From Ciceribacter sp. T2.26MG-112.2 (GTDB lineage Bacteria; Pseudomonadota; Alphaproteobacteria; Rhizobiales; Rhizobiaceae): 64,000 nt of DNA. A model generated the notes under the pieces. That model had not been told where the DNA came from. It did not search any database and worked only from the letters and a program-made list of their open reading frames with translations. Made by a program: the position numbers and the translations under genes. The stretch spans positions 186,001-250,000 of the forward strand of contig NZ_UEYQ01000003.1 in assembly GCF_900492205.1 (NCBI RefSeq), read 5' to 3'. This document shows positions 7,440-16,992 of this stretch, in pieces; position 1 is the stretch's first letter, and each line of letters opens with the position of its first letter.

Positions 7440-9797
7440 TTAATTGAACCCGGCGAGCTCCGTATCGCCGACCTTGACGTCGCCCAGCGTGCGGAAAGTC
7501 AGCCGCGCACCGATCGACCAGTCGCTCGCCGATTCTTCCTCGGGATCGTACTTGTCGGAGTAGACGAGCGAGAAGACCGTGCATTCGTCGGCATAGGAGA
7601 CGCCGATGCCCTTGCGGTTGATCACGCTGTCGTCGATGTCCCAGGTGACGGAGCCGAACAGCGACCAGTACTCGCTGACCTTGACCGAACTCGCCGACTG
7701 GATTTCGTCATTGCGCTTCGACAATCCGTATTCCGGCTGCGCGGCGATCTGCGAGTAGGTCAGGCTCGTCTGCAGCTTCTCGTTGGAGAAGGAGACGTTA
7801 GCATCGGTGCGGCGCAGCGCCAGCGTGCGCTCGTCAAGGCGCAGATTGGTGGCGACCGACATGCCGTTCGGCATGTCGATGCCGGCCATGCCGACGAAAT
7901 CGGAAACCTCGGTCTCGAGGCCGGAATCCGCGCCGACCTGGACGAGGTCGTCGGTGGCAAAGGAGTTCAGGCCGGCGATGTGGTAGGACTGCCCAACGAC
8001 GCCGCGCACGCCGAAACCATTGTCGAACGAGCCGGTATAGCGCAGCCCGACATTGGCCCGAGTGCCGCCTTCGACCCGGTCATAGCCGGAGAACTTGTCG
8101 CGGTCGAACAGGTTGGTGGCGTCAAAGACGAAGCTCTGGGCGTCCTCGTTCGGCAGACGGCCGGCCAGTTGCTCGTCGTTGCGCGCATAGATCTGGCCGA
8201 TCGGCTCGATGATGTGGCTGCTGTTGTTGGTCGTCAAAAGCACGGGGTAGCGGGCTTCGAGCCCGGCCGTCATCATGTAACGGGTTTCCGCCGTTTCGGT
8301 CGTGAAGTTGCCGGTGTAGCCAACCGGCGCGTTGAGATCGAGGCCATAGGCGTCGCCGCGTGCGGCAAGCAACGGCGTCAGTTGCAGGCCGCCAGGGACG
8401 CTGAGCGTCCGCTTCCATTCGAGTTCGCCGGTCAGGCGGCTCGAGGTGCCGTCAAGGCCGCGGAACCGCGTCAGGTCGTCTATGCCGTCACCATTAGTAT
8501 CGACGTCGACTTCATCCGACTTGAACCGCGACAGGGCGGTGAAGTTCAGATTGCCCGAAAGCTGGCCGCCGGCGACCGGCTCGGGCGCATAATAGGCATA
8601 ATCGACCGACGGCAGCACGGTCGGCTGCATCTTCTCCGCGGTGTTTTCGGTATCCGCATCCTGAACGTCGAAGTAGTAGCCGCGCATGTCGAAGGAATTG
8701 CGCTTGCCGAGACCGGTCAGGTAGATCTGGTTCGTATGGGTTGTGTCGTCCAGCCCCTCGAGGCTGTAGGTACGAGCGAAGTTGTTGTCGCTCTGCAGCA
8801 TCACGTCCCAGCCGAAGGTCCAGCGCGGATTGATCTCGAACTTGCCTTCGGACGCGACCATGCCGCGCAGGTCGCGATTGGCATCGCTGGTGTTGGCGTC
8901 GAAACTCTCGCGGTGCAACTGGTCGATGCCGGCGGCACGCAAGGTCGCGGTGCCACGCTCGAATCGCTGGCGGATCTCCGCCTCCAGCAGAACGCCCTGG
9001 CTGGTGAAGCCGGTCGCCTTGACGGTGGCGTCACGCTGGTTGGAGAGGGCGAAATAGTAGGGGACCGTCAGGCCGAAGCCGAGGTTTTCCGAGGTGCGCA
9101 TCTCGGGGAAAAGGAAGCCGGATTTGCGCTTGACCGTATGATCGGGCACTTCGATCGCCGGCAGGACGGCGATGGTGCGGCCGAACAGTTCGAATCGTGC
9201 CTTTTCCAGCCGCACTGTGTGCTTCTGGCCGTTCTGGATGACGCGCTCGGCCTTGACCTGCCAGAGCGGCGGGCGTTCCGGATGGTCGGCGCAGGGTAGG
9301 CAGGCGGTGTAGACGCCCTTGTGGAGAATCATGTCCGTGCCGTTCACCCGCTCGCCGCGTTCAGCGGCAAGGCGGGTGTTGTCGGTGGTTTCGATTCGCA
9401 GCGCCTCGACGAAGCCGTCGGCGAAATTGTCGGTCACGTCGAGCGTGTCGGCATAGATGCGGTTGCCGCCCGGCTCGATCATCTCGATATTGCCGGTGGC
9501 CGTCATCCGGCCGCTCTTCTGGTCGTAGACGACCTTGCGCGCGACCATCTGGTAGCCGCCGTAATTGATCTGCACACCGCCGATCGCCGTCACGCGTTCA
9601 GCGTCACGATCATAGAGCAGTTCATTGGCTGCCAACAGAAGCTTTGCATCTTCGGGAATATCAGTGCCAAGCGAAGCAGCCGGCTGGCTGTCTTGCGCAC
9701 GCGCGACGACGGCCGGCGACACCAAAGCGCACACGGCGACTCCCGTCAGCAGGGCTAGGGCTAGCCTTCTGATATTCACGCGGTCACTTACCGCCAC
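7440..9797 (-). CDS. lptD: LPS assembly outer-membrane protein LptD
   Basis: LptD is the outer-membrane beta-barrel that inserts lipopolysaccharide into the outer leaflet. The 785-residue protein has a signal peptide (about 1-35, ending VVARAQDS) and an OstA-type N-terminal beta-jellyroll (about 55-190, with ANELLYDRDAERVTAIGGV). A long C-terminal barrel follows, with alternating aromatic strands. The start is GTG at 9797: AGGAGG lies seven to eight bases upstream within the end of lptG, whose TAG stop is adjacent to the GTG. It is third in the lptF-lptG-lptD run, so the inner-membrane exporter and the outer-membrane translocon are made from one transcript. Confidence 0.96.
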   Translation of the reverse strand: MAVSDRVNIRRLALALLTGVAVCALVSPAVVARAQDSQPAASLGTDIPEDAKLLLAANELLYDRDAERVTAIGGVQINYGGYQMVARKVVYDQKSGRMTATGNIEMIEPGGNRIYADTLDVTDNFADGFVEALRIETTDNTRLAAERGERVNGTDMILHKGVYTACLPCADHPERPPLWQVKAERVIQNGQKHTVRLEKARFELFGRTIAVLPAIEVPDHTVKRKSGFLFPEMRTSENLGFGLTVPYYFALSNQRDATVKATGFTSQGVLLEAEIRQRFERGTATLRAAGIDQLHRESFDANTSDANRDLRGMVASEGKFEINPRWTFGWDVMLQSDNNFARTYSLEGLDDTTHTNQIYLTGLGKRNSFDMRGYYFDVQDADTENTAEKMQPTVLPSVDYAYYAPEPVAGGQLSGNLNFTALSRFKSDEVDVDTNGDGIDDLTRFRGLDGTSSRLTGELEWKRTLSVPGGLQLTPLLAARGDAYGLDLNAPVGYTGNFTTETAETRYMMTAGLEARYPVLLTTNNSSHIIEPIGQIYARNDEQLAGRLPNEDAQSFVFDATNLFDRDKFSGYDRVEGGTRANVGLRYTGSFDNGFGVRGVVGQSYHIAGLNSFATDDLVQVGADSGLETEVSDFVGMAGIDMPNGMSVATNLRLDERTLALRRTDANVSFSNEKLQTSLTYSQIAAQPEYGLSKRNDEIQSASSVKVSEYWSLFGSVTWDIDDSVINRKGIGVSYADECTVFSLVYSDKYDPEEESASDWSIGARLTFRTLGDVKVGDTELAGFN

Positions 9798-10879
9798 TAA
9801 CCATCCTCCTGATGAAGCAGGATCGTCGCTCCCAAGGCCATCGCCACGACGACCGGAACCCAGGCCGCGACGAACGGCGGTACGACACCGCTGCTTCCGA
9901 ATGCTTTTACAAGCACGGTCACCACATAAAGCACGAAGCCGGACAGGATTCCACCCAGAATCACCGAGCGCGACTGGTTGAACCTGCTGAATTTTAATGA
10001 AACGGTTGCAGCAATCAGCGTCATTGCGACCAGCAGGAAGGGAAGCGAAAGAAGCGAATGGAATTGCGTCTCAAGCGCTTTGGTCGACACGCCGAATGAT
10101 TTGGCCACCGCGATCTTTCGAGAAAGCTCATAAAAAGCAACGGTCTCCGGCTGCGCCAGGCGTTCCTGGACGAATTCCTGTTTCAAATTGGTACTGACCT
10201 GGGCTGTGGCGAGCCTGGTGGGGATCTCGCCGGGACGGGTTTCCGTCACATCGGTAAGCATCCAGTAACCATCTTTCAATTTGGCCGAGTGCGCGTCCTG
10301 TCTCAGGATGATGCGGCCGTCGCTGTCGAAGTGGATCAGCACCGCATCGACGAGGAAGGTTCCGTCCTCGAGCACCGTCTCGGCGCCGATGATGACGTCG
10401 GCCTTGCCGCTGATCTGCCGCAGCCACGGCACCGCATTGGTGGAGGGCCGTCCGCCGCTCTCGCGCGAACTCGCCTCGATCTGCAAAGCCTGCCGCTGGC
10501 CCCAGGCCGCAAGCGGGTTGACGACGAAGGAAGTGGCGAGGCCGACCAGAAAGGCGCCAACAAGGAAGGGTGCCATGAACTGCCAGACGGAAATGCCTGC
10601 CGCCCGGGCCACGACGAGTTCGGACTTCCGGTTGAGGGCGATCAGTGTCGTCATGCCGACGAACAGCGTAATGAAGGGGATCGTCTGCTGCAGGATCAGC
10701 GGCAGGCGAAGCGCCGTCAGCCACAAGAGGCCCCAGACGGAAAACACGCCGCGACCGGCAAGTCGCCCGGACGTCTCGCTGAAGTCGATCAGATAGCCGA
10801 TGGCGATCACCCCGGCGAGGAACCAGAGCATCGTCGTCACGTAACGACGGAAGAAATAGCGGCCGAGCGTGAACATCAT
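9797..10879 (-). CDS. lptG: LPS export ABC transporter permease LptG
   Basis: LptG is one of two permease subunits of the LptB2FG complex that extracts LPS from the inner membrane. The 360-residue protein has the family layout: transmembrane helices at both ends (about 10-120 and 275-350) with a periplasmic jellyroll domain between. The N-terminal LGRYFFRRYVTTMLW matches the family. Its start overlaps the lptF stop as ATGA, and its stop abuts the lptD start, so the three genes are translationally coupled. Confidence 0.95.
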   Translation of the reverse strand: MMFTLGRYFFRRYVTTMLWFLAGVIAIGYLIDFSETSGRLAGRGVFSVWGLLWLTALRLPLILQQTIPFITLFVGMTTLIALNRKSELVVARAAGISVWQFMAPFLVGAFLVGLATSFVVNPLAAWGQRQALQIEASSRESGGRPSTNAVPWLRQISGKADVIIGAETVLEDGTFLVDAVLIHFDSDGRIILRQDAHSAKLKDGYWMLTDVTETRPGEIPTRLATAQVSTNLKQEFVQERLAQPETVAFYELSRKIAVAKSFGVSTKALETQFHSLLSLPFLLVAMTLIAATVSLKFSRFNQSRSVILGGILSGFVLYVVTVLVKAFGSSGVVPPFVAAWVPVVVAMALGATILLHQEDG

Positions 10880-12054
10880 GGCGCCGACCCCTTGCCGGAT
10901 GATTCACGACGCGGGACGTAGGCCGACAAGGCGTTCCACAGGCGCGCCGCTGGATGGCGGATAAAGCGGGGGAAGCGTAACTGGCGCCCGCTGAACAGAA
11001 GGAAAGCGGAAAGGCCGCCGCCGACCACGGGTACGGCGTAAACGAGCGGCACATAGACCGCGTCGCCTTCGGCCAGCTTCACCGTATAGTTCGACAGCCA
11101 ATAGAGACCGAGCGCGATGGCGAGCGACGAGGCCATCGGATGCAGCCGGGCTTCGCGATGCGAACGGGCATTGCCGCAGATGACCAGCGAGATCAGGGCG
11201 AATACCAGCGGCATCGCCCAGGTGCTCATCCGTCGATGCAGTTCGCTCCGGTATTCCCCGCCATTCTTCTGCACGTCCGGATCATCGGGATCGGGATTAA
11301 GCAGGAAGGAAAGGTCCCGATCGATCGCATGCAGCCGGGCCTGGCTGCGGGTCTGCGACAGATCGGACAGGTCGAAGGAATAGGAATCGAATCGCACGAT
11401 CGACACTTCGCCTTCGGCCGTTTTGCGCTGCACTTCGCCGTCCTTCATCACCAGCGCCGTGCCACTCTCGTCGACGGCGCCCTCGCGGGCATAATAGATC
11501 AGCGAATAGGCGGGATCGCGCGAATCGGCGACGAACAGCCCGCGCAGCACGCGTCCCGACAGGCGCTCGGAAATCTGCACGTAGAGACCGTCCTCGATGC
11601 GACGGAAGTTCTTCTCCTCGATCACGGTCGACAAGAGGTCGGCATAGGCGGCCGCGATCATCTCGCGCGTGCCGACCCGAAGCTTCGGCTCGACGAAATT
11701 GGCCATGAGGAAGGAAAAGACGCTGAGGGCCGCGGCAAACAGCAGAAGCGGCCGGGTGATCGTACGGCGCGGCGCACCCGCCGCGTCGATCACCGCCAGT
11801 TCCGAATCATTGTTCATCGCCGTCAGCGCCTGGGTAATCCCGATCACCAGCGCGAAGGGAAGGACGGCGGGAATGATGGTCGGCAGGATCAGCGTCGCGA
11901 GCTTCATGAACGATCCGACCGACTGGCCGCTGTCGGTGACCAGATTGATTCGCGCCAGCACCTGCGTCGTCCAGATGATTGCCAGCACCGGCAGGAGCGC
12001 GGTGAGGAACATCTGGCCGACACGCCGCAGGATGTAGAGTTCGAGAAGCTTCAT
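10876..12054 (-). CDS. lptF: LPS export ABC transporter permease LptF
   Basis: LptF is the partner permease of LptG. The 392-residue protein begins MKLLELYILRRVGQMFL and has N-terminal helices to about residue 125, a periplasmic domain (about 130-270) and C-terminal helices (about 280-360) with a basic tail. It is the first gene of the leftward lpt block. The 109 bases upstream hold no gene and probably carry the operon promoter, but I cannot assign -35/-10 boxes with confidence. Confidence 0.95.
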   Translation of the reverse strand: MKLLELYILRRVGQMFLTALLPVLAIIWTTQVLARINLVTDSGQSVGSFMKLATLILPTIIPAVLPFALVIGITQALTAMNNDSELAVIDAAGAPRRTITRPLLLFAAALSVFSFLMANFVEPKLRVGTREMIAAAYADLLSTVIEEKNFRRIEDGLYVQISERLSGRVLRGLFVADSRDPAYSLIYYAREGAVDESGTALVMKDGEVQRKTAEGEVSIVRFDSYSFDLSDLSQTRSQARLHAIDRDLSFLLNPDPDDPDVQKNGGEYRSELHRRMSTWAMPLVFALISLVICGNARSHREARLHPMASSLAIALGLYWLSNYTVKLAEGDAVYVPLVYAVPVVGGGLSAFLLFSGRQLRFPRFIRHPAARLWNALSAYVPRRESSGKGSAP

Positions 12055-12163
12055 GCGGTTGCCTGGGAGCGCTGCAATCGGATCGCGCCCACGAGTGAGG
12101 TTTGGCTCTGTCTACGACGCTTGCGGCATTTTGGCGACAGCGCGCTCCCGCTTTTCCCGCGTG

Positions 12164-12964
12164 TCATACTGCGTTTTTCCTGACCCGCGCTATTTCGAAC
12201 ACGGCCACGACCAGCAGGAAGACGACCGGTGATGACAGCCAGCCGAGCATGACATCCGATAGATAGTGACCGCCGAAGCTGAAGCGCAAGGCCGGCGTGA
12301 CCACAGACACTGCGATTATGCCGGGCGCCATGACGAGGCGTAGCCTTTGCGGCAGAAGCGGAATCAGGCAGATCAGCCATCCGGCGCCGGCAGCCTCGCC
12401 GGAAATGAACGAGCAGTTGTTCTCGCATTGCCCGCTGAAGGAGCCTGCCGGCATGAAAGGCAGTTCTCCGCCGAAGAGGTCCGTCTGGTGCGGCCGTGGA
12501 CGGCCGGAAAAGCTCTTGAGCAGCAGGTTCACCAGAACGTAGGGGCCGAGGAAGAAGGCGATCAGTGATAGGCCGTAGCGGCGCACCTTCTGCGGTTCAT
12601 AAGTCGCTCCGTGGTGCTGCAAGGCCATGATCAGCGCGATCACGACGACCACGGCCGCGGCCGATGGCGCGTAGAACAGCACCCTGCGCAGAAAGACGAA
12701 TAGGCCGTCCAGCCGGTAGGGGAAATCACCACAGACGACCCCTTCCGCCATTCCTTCGGGGCACGCGGCGCTCTTGAAGAAGGCAGCACTGGCGGCAATG
12801 TCGAGCATGGGAAAGAAATGGAAGATCGCCAGCAGCAGCCACCAGAACGCGAACAACGCCAGCGCGAGCACCACGGCGCGATAGGCGTCCGCGTCTCGAC
12901 GAACGGCATCGAACAGGACATGGTCGTTTGGCTTCGGCAAAGGCGGTTCCATTTCGAAAAACAC
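12164..12964 (-). CDS. PAP2-family membrane phosphatase (lipid phosphatase-like)
   Basis: A 266-residue integral membrane protein with about five or six hydrophobic segments and the three-part PAP2 phosphatase signature. Motif 1 (K-x6-R-P) is at Lys150-Pro158, and motif 3 (R-x5-H-x3-D) is Arg227-His233-Asp237 ([11 protein letters not shown]). Motif 2, usually P-S-G-H, reads FISGE at 187-190, with Glu instead of His, and is preceded by paired cysteines (GQCENNCS). Enzymes of this fold remove phosphate from lipid A, undecaprenyl pyrophosphate or phosphatidylglycerol phosphate; which applies is not visible. Lying just upstream of the lpt export block suggests an envelope lipid substrate. The start at 12964 is GTG; ATG at 12952 is an alternative. 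Confidence 0.8.
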   Translation of the reverse strand: MFFEMEPPLPKPNDHVLFDAVRRDADAYRAVVLALALFAFWWLLLAIFHFFPMLDIAASAAFFKSAACPEGMAEGVVCGDFPYRLDGLFVFLRRVLFYAPSAAAVVVVIALIMALQHHGATYEPQKVRRYGLSLIAFFLGPYVLVNLLLKSFSGRPRPHQTDLFGGELPFMPAGSFSGQCENNCSFISGEAAGAGWLICLIPLLPQRLRLVMAPGIIAVSVVTPALRFSFGGHYLSDVMLGWLSSPVVFLLVVAVFEIARVRKNAV

Positions 12965-13170
12965 TCTCTTGCTGCGCGGCCGGCGCGAAGCGGGCGGAAC
13001 CTATCCGCACTGGGCTTGCCCTGACAAGAGGCTCAGCGATCACGTTCGGTCCATCGCCCATCCATCGGGGATTGTCGTGGTGCCGCATCCGGTTTTCCTT
13101 GCCTTCGCAGCGGAAAAGGACAAGATCGCCTCCGCTTCTCTCAAAATCCATCCATGCTCGTGGAGTCCCT

Positions 13171-14682
13171 ATGGCCAGCAAGATCGACATTACATTCTCC
13201 AAGTCCCATCGCGTCACGGGTGGTGTTGCCGTGCTGTTGAAGACGGTCGAGGCGGATGTGCCGTCGGGGGCGGTCGAGGCCGATCCGGCGGGCGTCTATG
13301 CCCGCGCCGCCAAGGTGGCAAAATTCACCGGCAAGTCGATGAGTACGCTCGACATCGTCGCGCCGCACGGCTCGGAAGCCGATCGGATCGTCGTCGTCGG
13401 GCTCGGCAAGGCGGATGCGCTGACCGGTCACGACTGGCTGAAGGCCGGCGGCAAGGCCACCGGCCTGCTGAAGGGGTCGGACAAGGCCACCGTCTTCCTC
13501 GACGTTGACGGTTTGGCGATTTCGCCAAAGGCCGCAGCCGACTTCGCGCTCGGCATGCTGCTGCGCGCCTACAAGTTCGACAGCTACAAGACTAAAAAGA
13601 AGAAGAACGACAACAATGGCGATGACGACGCCGCGTCGGACGACAAGGATGTGAAGGTTACCATCGTCACCACAGACGCGGCGGCGGCGAAGAAGGCCTT
13701 CGCCGATGCCGAGGCCATTGCCGAAGGGGTGATCCTCGCCCGCAATCTCGTCAACGAGCCGGCCAACGTGCTGGGGCCGGAAGAATTCGCCGAGACCGCC
13801 AAGAAGCTCGAGGCGCTCGGCGTCGAGGTCGAGATTCTCGGCGAGAAGGACATGAAAAAGCTTGGCATGGGCGCGCTGCTCGGCGTGGCGCAGGGCTCGG
13901 TGCGCCCGCCCCGTCTCGTCGTCATGCAGTGGAAGGGCGGCAAGGCCAAGGACAAGCCGATCGCCTTCGTCGGCAAGGGCGTGGTGTTCGACACCGGCGG
14001 TATTTCGATCAAGCCGGCCGCCGGCATGGAAGACATGAAGGGCGACATGGGCGGGGCCGCCGCCGTCACCGGCCTGATGCACACGCTCGCCGCCCGCAAG
14101 GCCAAGGCCAATGTCGTCGGCATTATCGGCCTCGTCGAGAACATGCCGGACGGCAATGCCCAGCGTCCGGGCGACATCGTCACCTCGATGTCGGGCCAGA
14201 CCATCGAGGTCATCAACACGGACGCCGAGGGTCGCCTCGTGCTCGCAGATGCGCTCTGGTACTGCAACGACCGCTTCAAGCCGGAATTCATGGTCAACCT
14301 GGCGACCCTGACGGGTGCCGTCCTGGTGGCGCTCGGCAACCTGCATGCCGGCCTGTTCTCCAACGACGACGCGCTTTCGGAAAGGCTGCTCGCCGCAGGT
14401 CTTGCCACCAACGAGCGCCTGTGGCGCCTGCCGATGGGCAAGGACTACGACAAGATGATCGATTCGAAGTTCGCCGACATGAGGAACTCGAGCGGCCGCC
14501 ACGCGGGTTCGATCACGGCTGCGCAGTTCCTCAAGCGCTTCGTCAAGGACACGCCCTGGGCCCATCTCGACATTGCCGGCACGGCCATGGCTTCGCCGTC
14601 GGACGAGATCAACCAGTCCTGGGGCTCGGGCTTCGGCGTGCGCCTGCTCGACGAACTGGTCCGCGCCAACTACGAAGCGTGA
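13171..14682 (+). CDS. pepA: Leucyl aminopeptidase (M17)
   Basis: PepA removes N-terminal residues from peptides in the cytoplasm using two metal ions; in some bacteria it also binds DNA. The M17 signature NTDAEGRL and the catalytic lysine region [12 protein letters not shown] are present. The start was moved to ATG 13171 (503 residues) because TGGAG lies five bases upstream; the longer open frame to 12928 has no support. Residues 140-160 between the N-terminal and catalytic domains form an unusual linker with a lysine run, then an Asn/Asp run. holC follows within 20 bases, a common pair in alphaproteobacteria. Confidence 0.96.
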   Translation: MASKIDITFSKSHRVTGGVAVLLKTVEADVPSGAVEADPAGVYARAAKVAKFTGKSMSTLDIVAPHGSEADRIVVVGLGKADALTGHDWLKAGGKATGLLKGSDKATVFLDVDGLAISPKAAADFALGMLLRAYKFDSYKTKKKKNDNNGDDDAASDDKDVKVTIVTTDAAAAKKAFADAEAIAEGVILARNLVNEPANVLGPEEFAETAKKLEALGVEVEILGEKDMKKLGMGALLGVAQGSVRPPRLVVMQWKGGKAKDKPIAFVGKGVVFDTGGISIKPAAGMEDMKGDMGGAAAVTGLMHTLAARKAKANVVGIIGLVENMPDGNAQRPGDIVTSMSGQTIEVINTDAEGRLVLADALWYCNDRFKPEFMVNLATLTGAVLVALGNLHAGLFSNDDALSERLLAAGLATNERLWRLPMGKDYDKMIDSKFADMRNSSGRHAGSITAAQFLKRFVKDTPWAHLDIAGTAMASPSDEINQSWGSGFGVRLLDELVRANYEA

Positions 14683-14702
14683 CACTGGAAAGGGCAGGGG
14701 CC

Positions 14703-15152
14703 TTGGCCGAGATTCTCTTCTACCATCTGACGGAATCGAAGCTTGAGGATGCCCTGCCGCCGCTTCTCGAAAAGAGCGTCGAGCGCGGCTGGAGGGTGGC
14801 GGTGCAGACCGCCGATCCGGCGCGCCGCGATGCGCTCGACACGCATTTGTGGACCTGGCGCGACGAGAGTTTCCTGCCGCACGGGACCGATGCCGGCGAG
14901 GCGCCGGAAGGGCAGCCGGTGCTGATCTCGACCGTGCCGGACAACATCAACGGGGCAACCGTCCGCTTCATCGTCGATGGCGCCGAGCCGCCGGACGCGC
15001 TCGGCTACGACCGCCTGGTCTTCGTCTTCGACGGGCACGACCAGGAACAGCTCGAAGGCGCGCGTGGCCAGTGGAAGAAGCTGAAGGCCGAGGGCCACAA
15101 GCTCACCTACTGGCAACAGACCAACGAAGGGCGCTGGGAGAAGAAGGCGTAA
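14703..15152 (+). CDS. holC: DNA polymerase III chi subunit
   Basis: HolC (chi) links the clamp loader to single-strand binding protein. The product is 149 residues and starts LAEILFYHLT, the family N-terminus, so the TTG at 14703 is chosen; it has AGGG elements just upstream. A GTG at 14679 that overlaps the pepA stop is possible but would add eight residues not seen in the family. Other family features are ALPPLLEKSVERGWR, the core YDRLVFVFDG, and the C-terminal YWQQTNEGRWEKKA. It is directly downstream of pepA and probably co-transcribed. It converges on the SGNH gene with a 9-base gap. Confidence 0.92.
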   Translation: MAEILFYHLTESKLEDALPPLLEKSVERGWRVAVQTADPARRDALDTHLWTWRDESFLPHGTDAGEAPEGQPVLISTVPDNINGATVRFIVDGAEPPDALGYDRLVFVFDGHDQEQLEGARGQWKKLKAEGHKLTYWQQTNEGRWEKKA

Positions 15153-15161
15153 GCCGGGATG

Positions 15162-16901
15162 TCAATTCATGAACGCGAGGACAGCGCTTATGAATTCCCT
15201 GTTCCGCATTTCACGGTCCCCTCCCAGTCGCTGGAACACGAAGTCCCTGCGAGTATAGTCGGCAACGGACCAACCGGCTTGGGTTAATTGCCCAATGCAG
15301 TCGCCAATTTTCAAGTGTTCTCTAGTTTGACCGGCACCGGGGCATCTGTCGTTTTTACCTCGCGGCAGTACAATGAGTGCAGGATCCTTTTCCTGTTTCA
15401 TCGCGACCCTAACTGCCAAAGCCATTAGTTCATAGCCAAGTGACGAAAGATGCATGTTATCAAAACTGAAAAGCCCACCTTGGGCGATCTTGGACGCGAA
15501 CGCGTCACCCGTAATGTAACCGCTTCCTCCTCTCACTTTCATTGGCCTGTTGTCGAAATAAACGTCCCGTCGTGTGCCGCTCATGGATTTCGGGACCTTC
15601 AGCCTCCTCTCCTCCGCGCAGGCGCCTTCTCCGAGATAGACGCACTTCTTGTAGTCTTTAACACGGAGAGCTTCCGACTGGTCCACATACACGAAGTGGG
15701 GCCCTCCAAGCGTGTTGTATTCTCTAAGAATTTCCTGGAGATGTTCATTCACATCATCCACAGAACGGTCGCCTCGGTCAATTACCTCGCGCTTAACTCT
15801 ATTGTTCGATATGTCTAGCTTGAAAATACCCTGCTCTTTTGAGCTTCCGCTGAATATGACATTTGCGGTCTGGCTCGGAAGAGCAAGATTATTCACGTAA
15901 ACATACTCAAGACCGTCGATGCGAGACAGGCGCGCAGTTAGCGTCTCCATGTCCTCGATGAACTGTGTTTGCAGGAAGCGTCTGATAGGCTGCACGCATA
16001 TCGGCTTGCCTCTCACTCCGACGAGTCTCTCCGCCCCGCCGCAGCTTCTCATATCGTCGATGTCCACGCCTTGAAATGCGACTTTGTAAAGACCGTTGTT
16101 GGAGCCGATATTGATCAACAGACGTTTCGGCCGCCGGAGTTCCACCTGTTCCAAGGGGGTGAGTTTTTCCAGGCAATCGTCCTGCATCGGATTAAGAACA
16201 AATGCCGCATTCGCATAAGTAAAAGTGTCGCCCAGTGCTCCAAACGCTCTATCGATCCGCCAGTCCCGCATTCGCTCCAGGCCCATTATTGCCTGTGCAC
16301 GATAGTCTTCTGGTGTCCAGTCGATGAGATCCCGCGAGTTGGCACCGGAAAAAGCCAGATTGTCGACCATCGCTCGACCATTCGGCGGCCGATGGGTCAG
16401 CAATTCGCCAAGGTTTTTTCTCTGCCCGGCCGGTACGGAAAGCAGATTGCCTATTCTGGCCAGTCCATTTTTCAGCCCCGGTGTTTCGAGATTGAAGCCA
16501 TAGTGGAGCACCTCATCGGGAGGGCCCCCGTGACTTGGGTATTGGGGCCCATAAAACTGCCTCCTCCCAGTTCTGTCCGCCCCGAACTCCTCAATCAGGC
16601 CGAGGCGGATGGCAATCAGAGAAGGTGCAGACCATTCCGAAAGCCACCAGTTTATGCGCAGAGATTGTACCCCGTTGTAGAGGCTGTCACCCAGCGCCAT
16701 CAGGGGCGGAGACGTGTAGGCAGGATTATCCCGCGCGAATACCGCCGGATCCAGAGTACAGCCATCACTCCATTTTAGCTTTGGAGACTTAACTCCATCC
16801 CAGTATTTTTGATGCTCATATGGGGATTGCTGTCCGAACGCCGGTGTACTGGTAGTTATGAGAAGTGAAAAAAAAGAAATCAGTATTGCCTTGGCACTCA
16901 T
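15162..16901 (-). CDS. Large secreted SGNH/GDSL-type hydrolase, unknown substrate
   Basis: I do not recognise a named family. The 579-residue protein starts with a signal peptide (ILISFFSLLITTSTPAFGQ). All four SGNH hydrolase blocks can be placed: Ser73 in LGDSLYNG, Gly185 in LAFSGANS, Asn267 in IGSNNG, and Asp480/His483 in FDNMHLS. The catalytic set is therefore intact, but the spacing between blocks III and V is long, leaving about 200 residues of insert. The fold is shared by esterases, lipases and polysaccharide acetylesterases. By eye the DNA is clearly AT-richer than its neighbours and uses codons rare elsewhere in the window, suggesting acquisition by transfer. GGGAGG precedes the ATG. 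No partner gene is adjacent: it converges on holC, and the ABC-F gene lies 92 bases upstream of it on the same strand. Confidence 0.72.
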   Translation of the reverse strand: MSAKAILISFFSLLITTSTPAFGQQSPYEHQKYWDGVKSPKLKWSDGCTLDPAVFARDNPAYTSPPLMALGDSLYNGVQSLRINWWLSEWSAPSLIAIRLGLIEEFGADRTGRRQFYGPQYPSHGGPPDEVLHYGFNLETPGLKNGLARIGNLLSVPAGQRKNLGELLTHRPPNGRAMVDNLAFSGANSRDLIDWTPEDYRAQAIMGLERMRDWRIDRAFGALGDTFTYANAAFVLNPMQDDCLEKLTPLEQVELRRPKRLLINIGSNNGLYKVAFQGVDIDDMRSCGGAERLVGVRGKPICVQPIRRFLQTQFIEDMETLTARLSRIDGLEYVYVNNLALPSQTANVIFSGSSKEQGIFKLDISNNRVKREVIDRGDRSVDDVNEHLQEILREYNTLGGPHFVYVDQSEALRVKDYKKCVYLGEGACAEERRLKVPKSMSGTRRDVYFDNRPMKVRGGSGYITGDAFASKIAQGGLFSFDNMHLSSLGYELMALAVRVAMKQEKDPALIVLPRGKNDRCPGAGQTREHLKIGDCIGQLTQAGWSVADYTRRDFVFQRLGGDREMRNREFISAVLAFMN

Positions 16902-16992
16902 TGGGTCATCCTCCCAACAGAAAACTGATCTATCACAATAAGAATATCACATTTACCTCAGCAAAGTACCGATAATTTTTGCTTCTCAACTC

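Noticed and set aside
9789-9800. CTAACCAT near the lptD start as a CtrA site
   Set aside because: One mismatch to the 8-mer and it lies inside coding sequence, where it doubles as the lptG stop and lptD ribosome binding region.
13929-15152. 407-codon frame that fuses an out-of-frame part of pepA to holC
   Set aside because: Only the last 149 residues match HolC; the first part is the shifted pepA sequence. The true start is near 14703.
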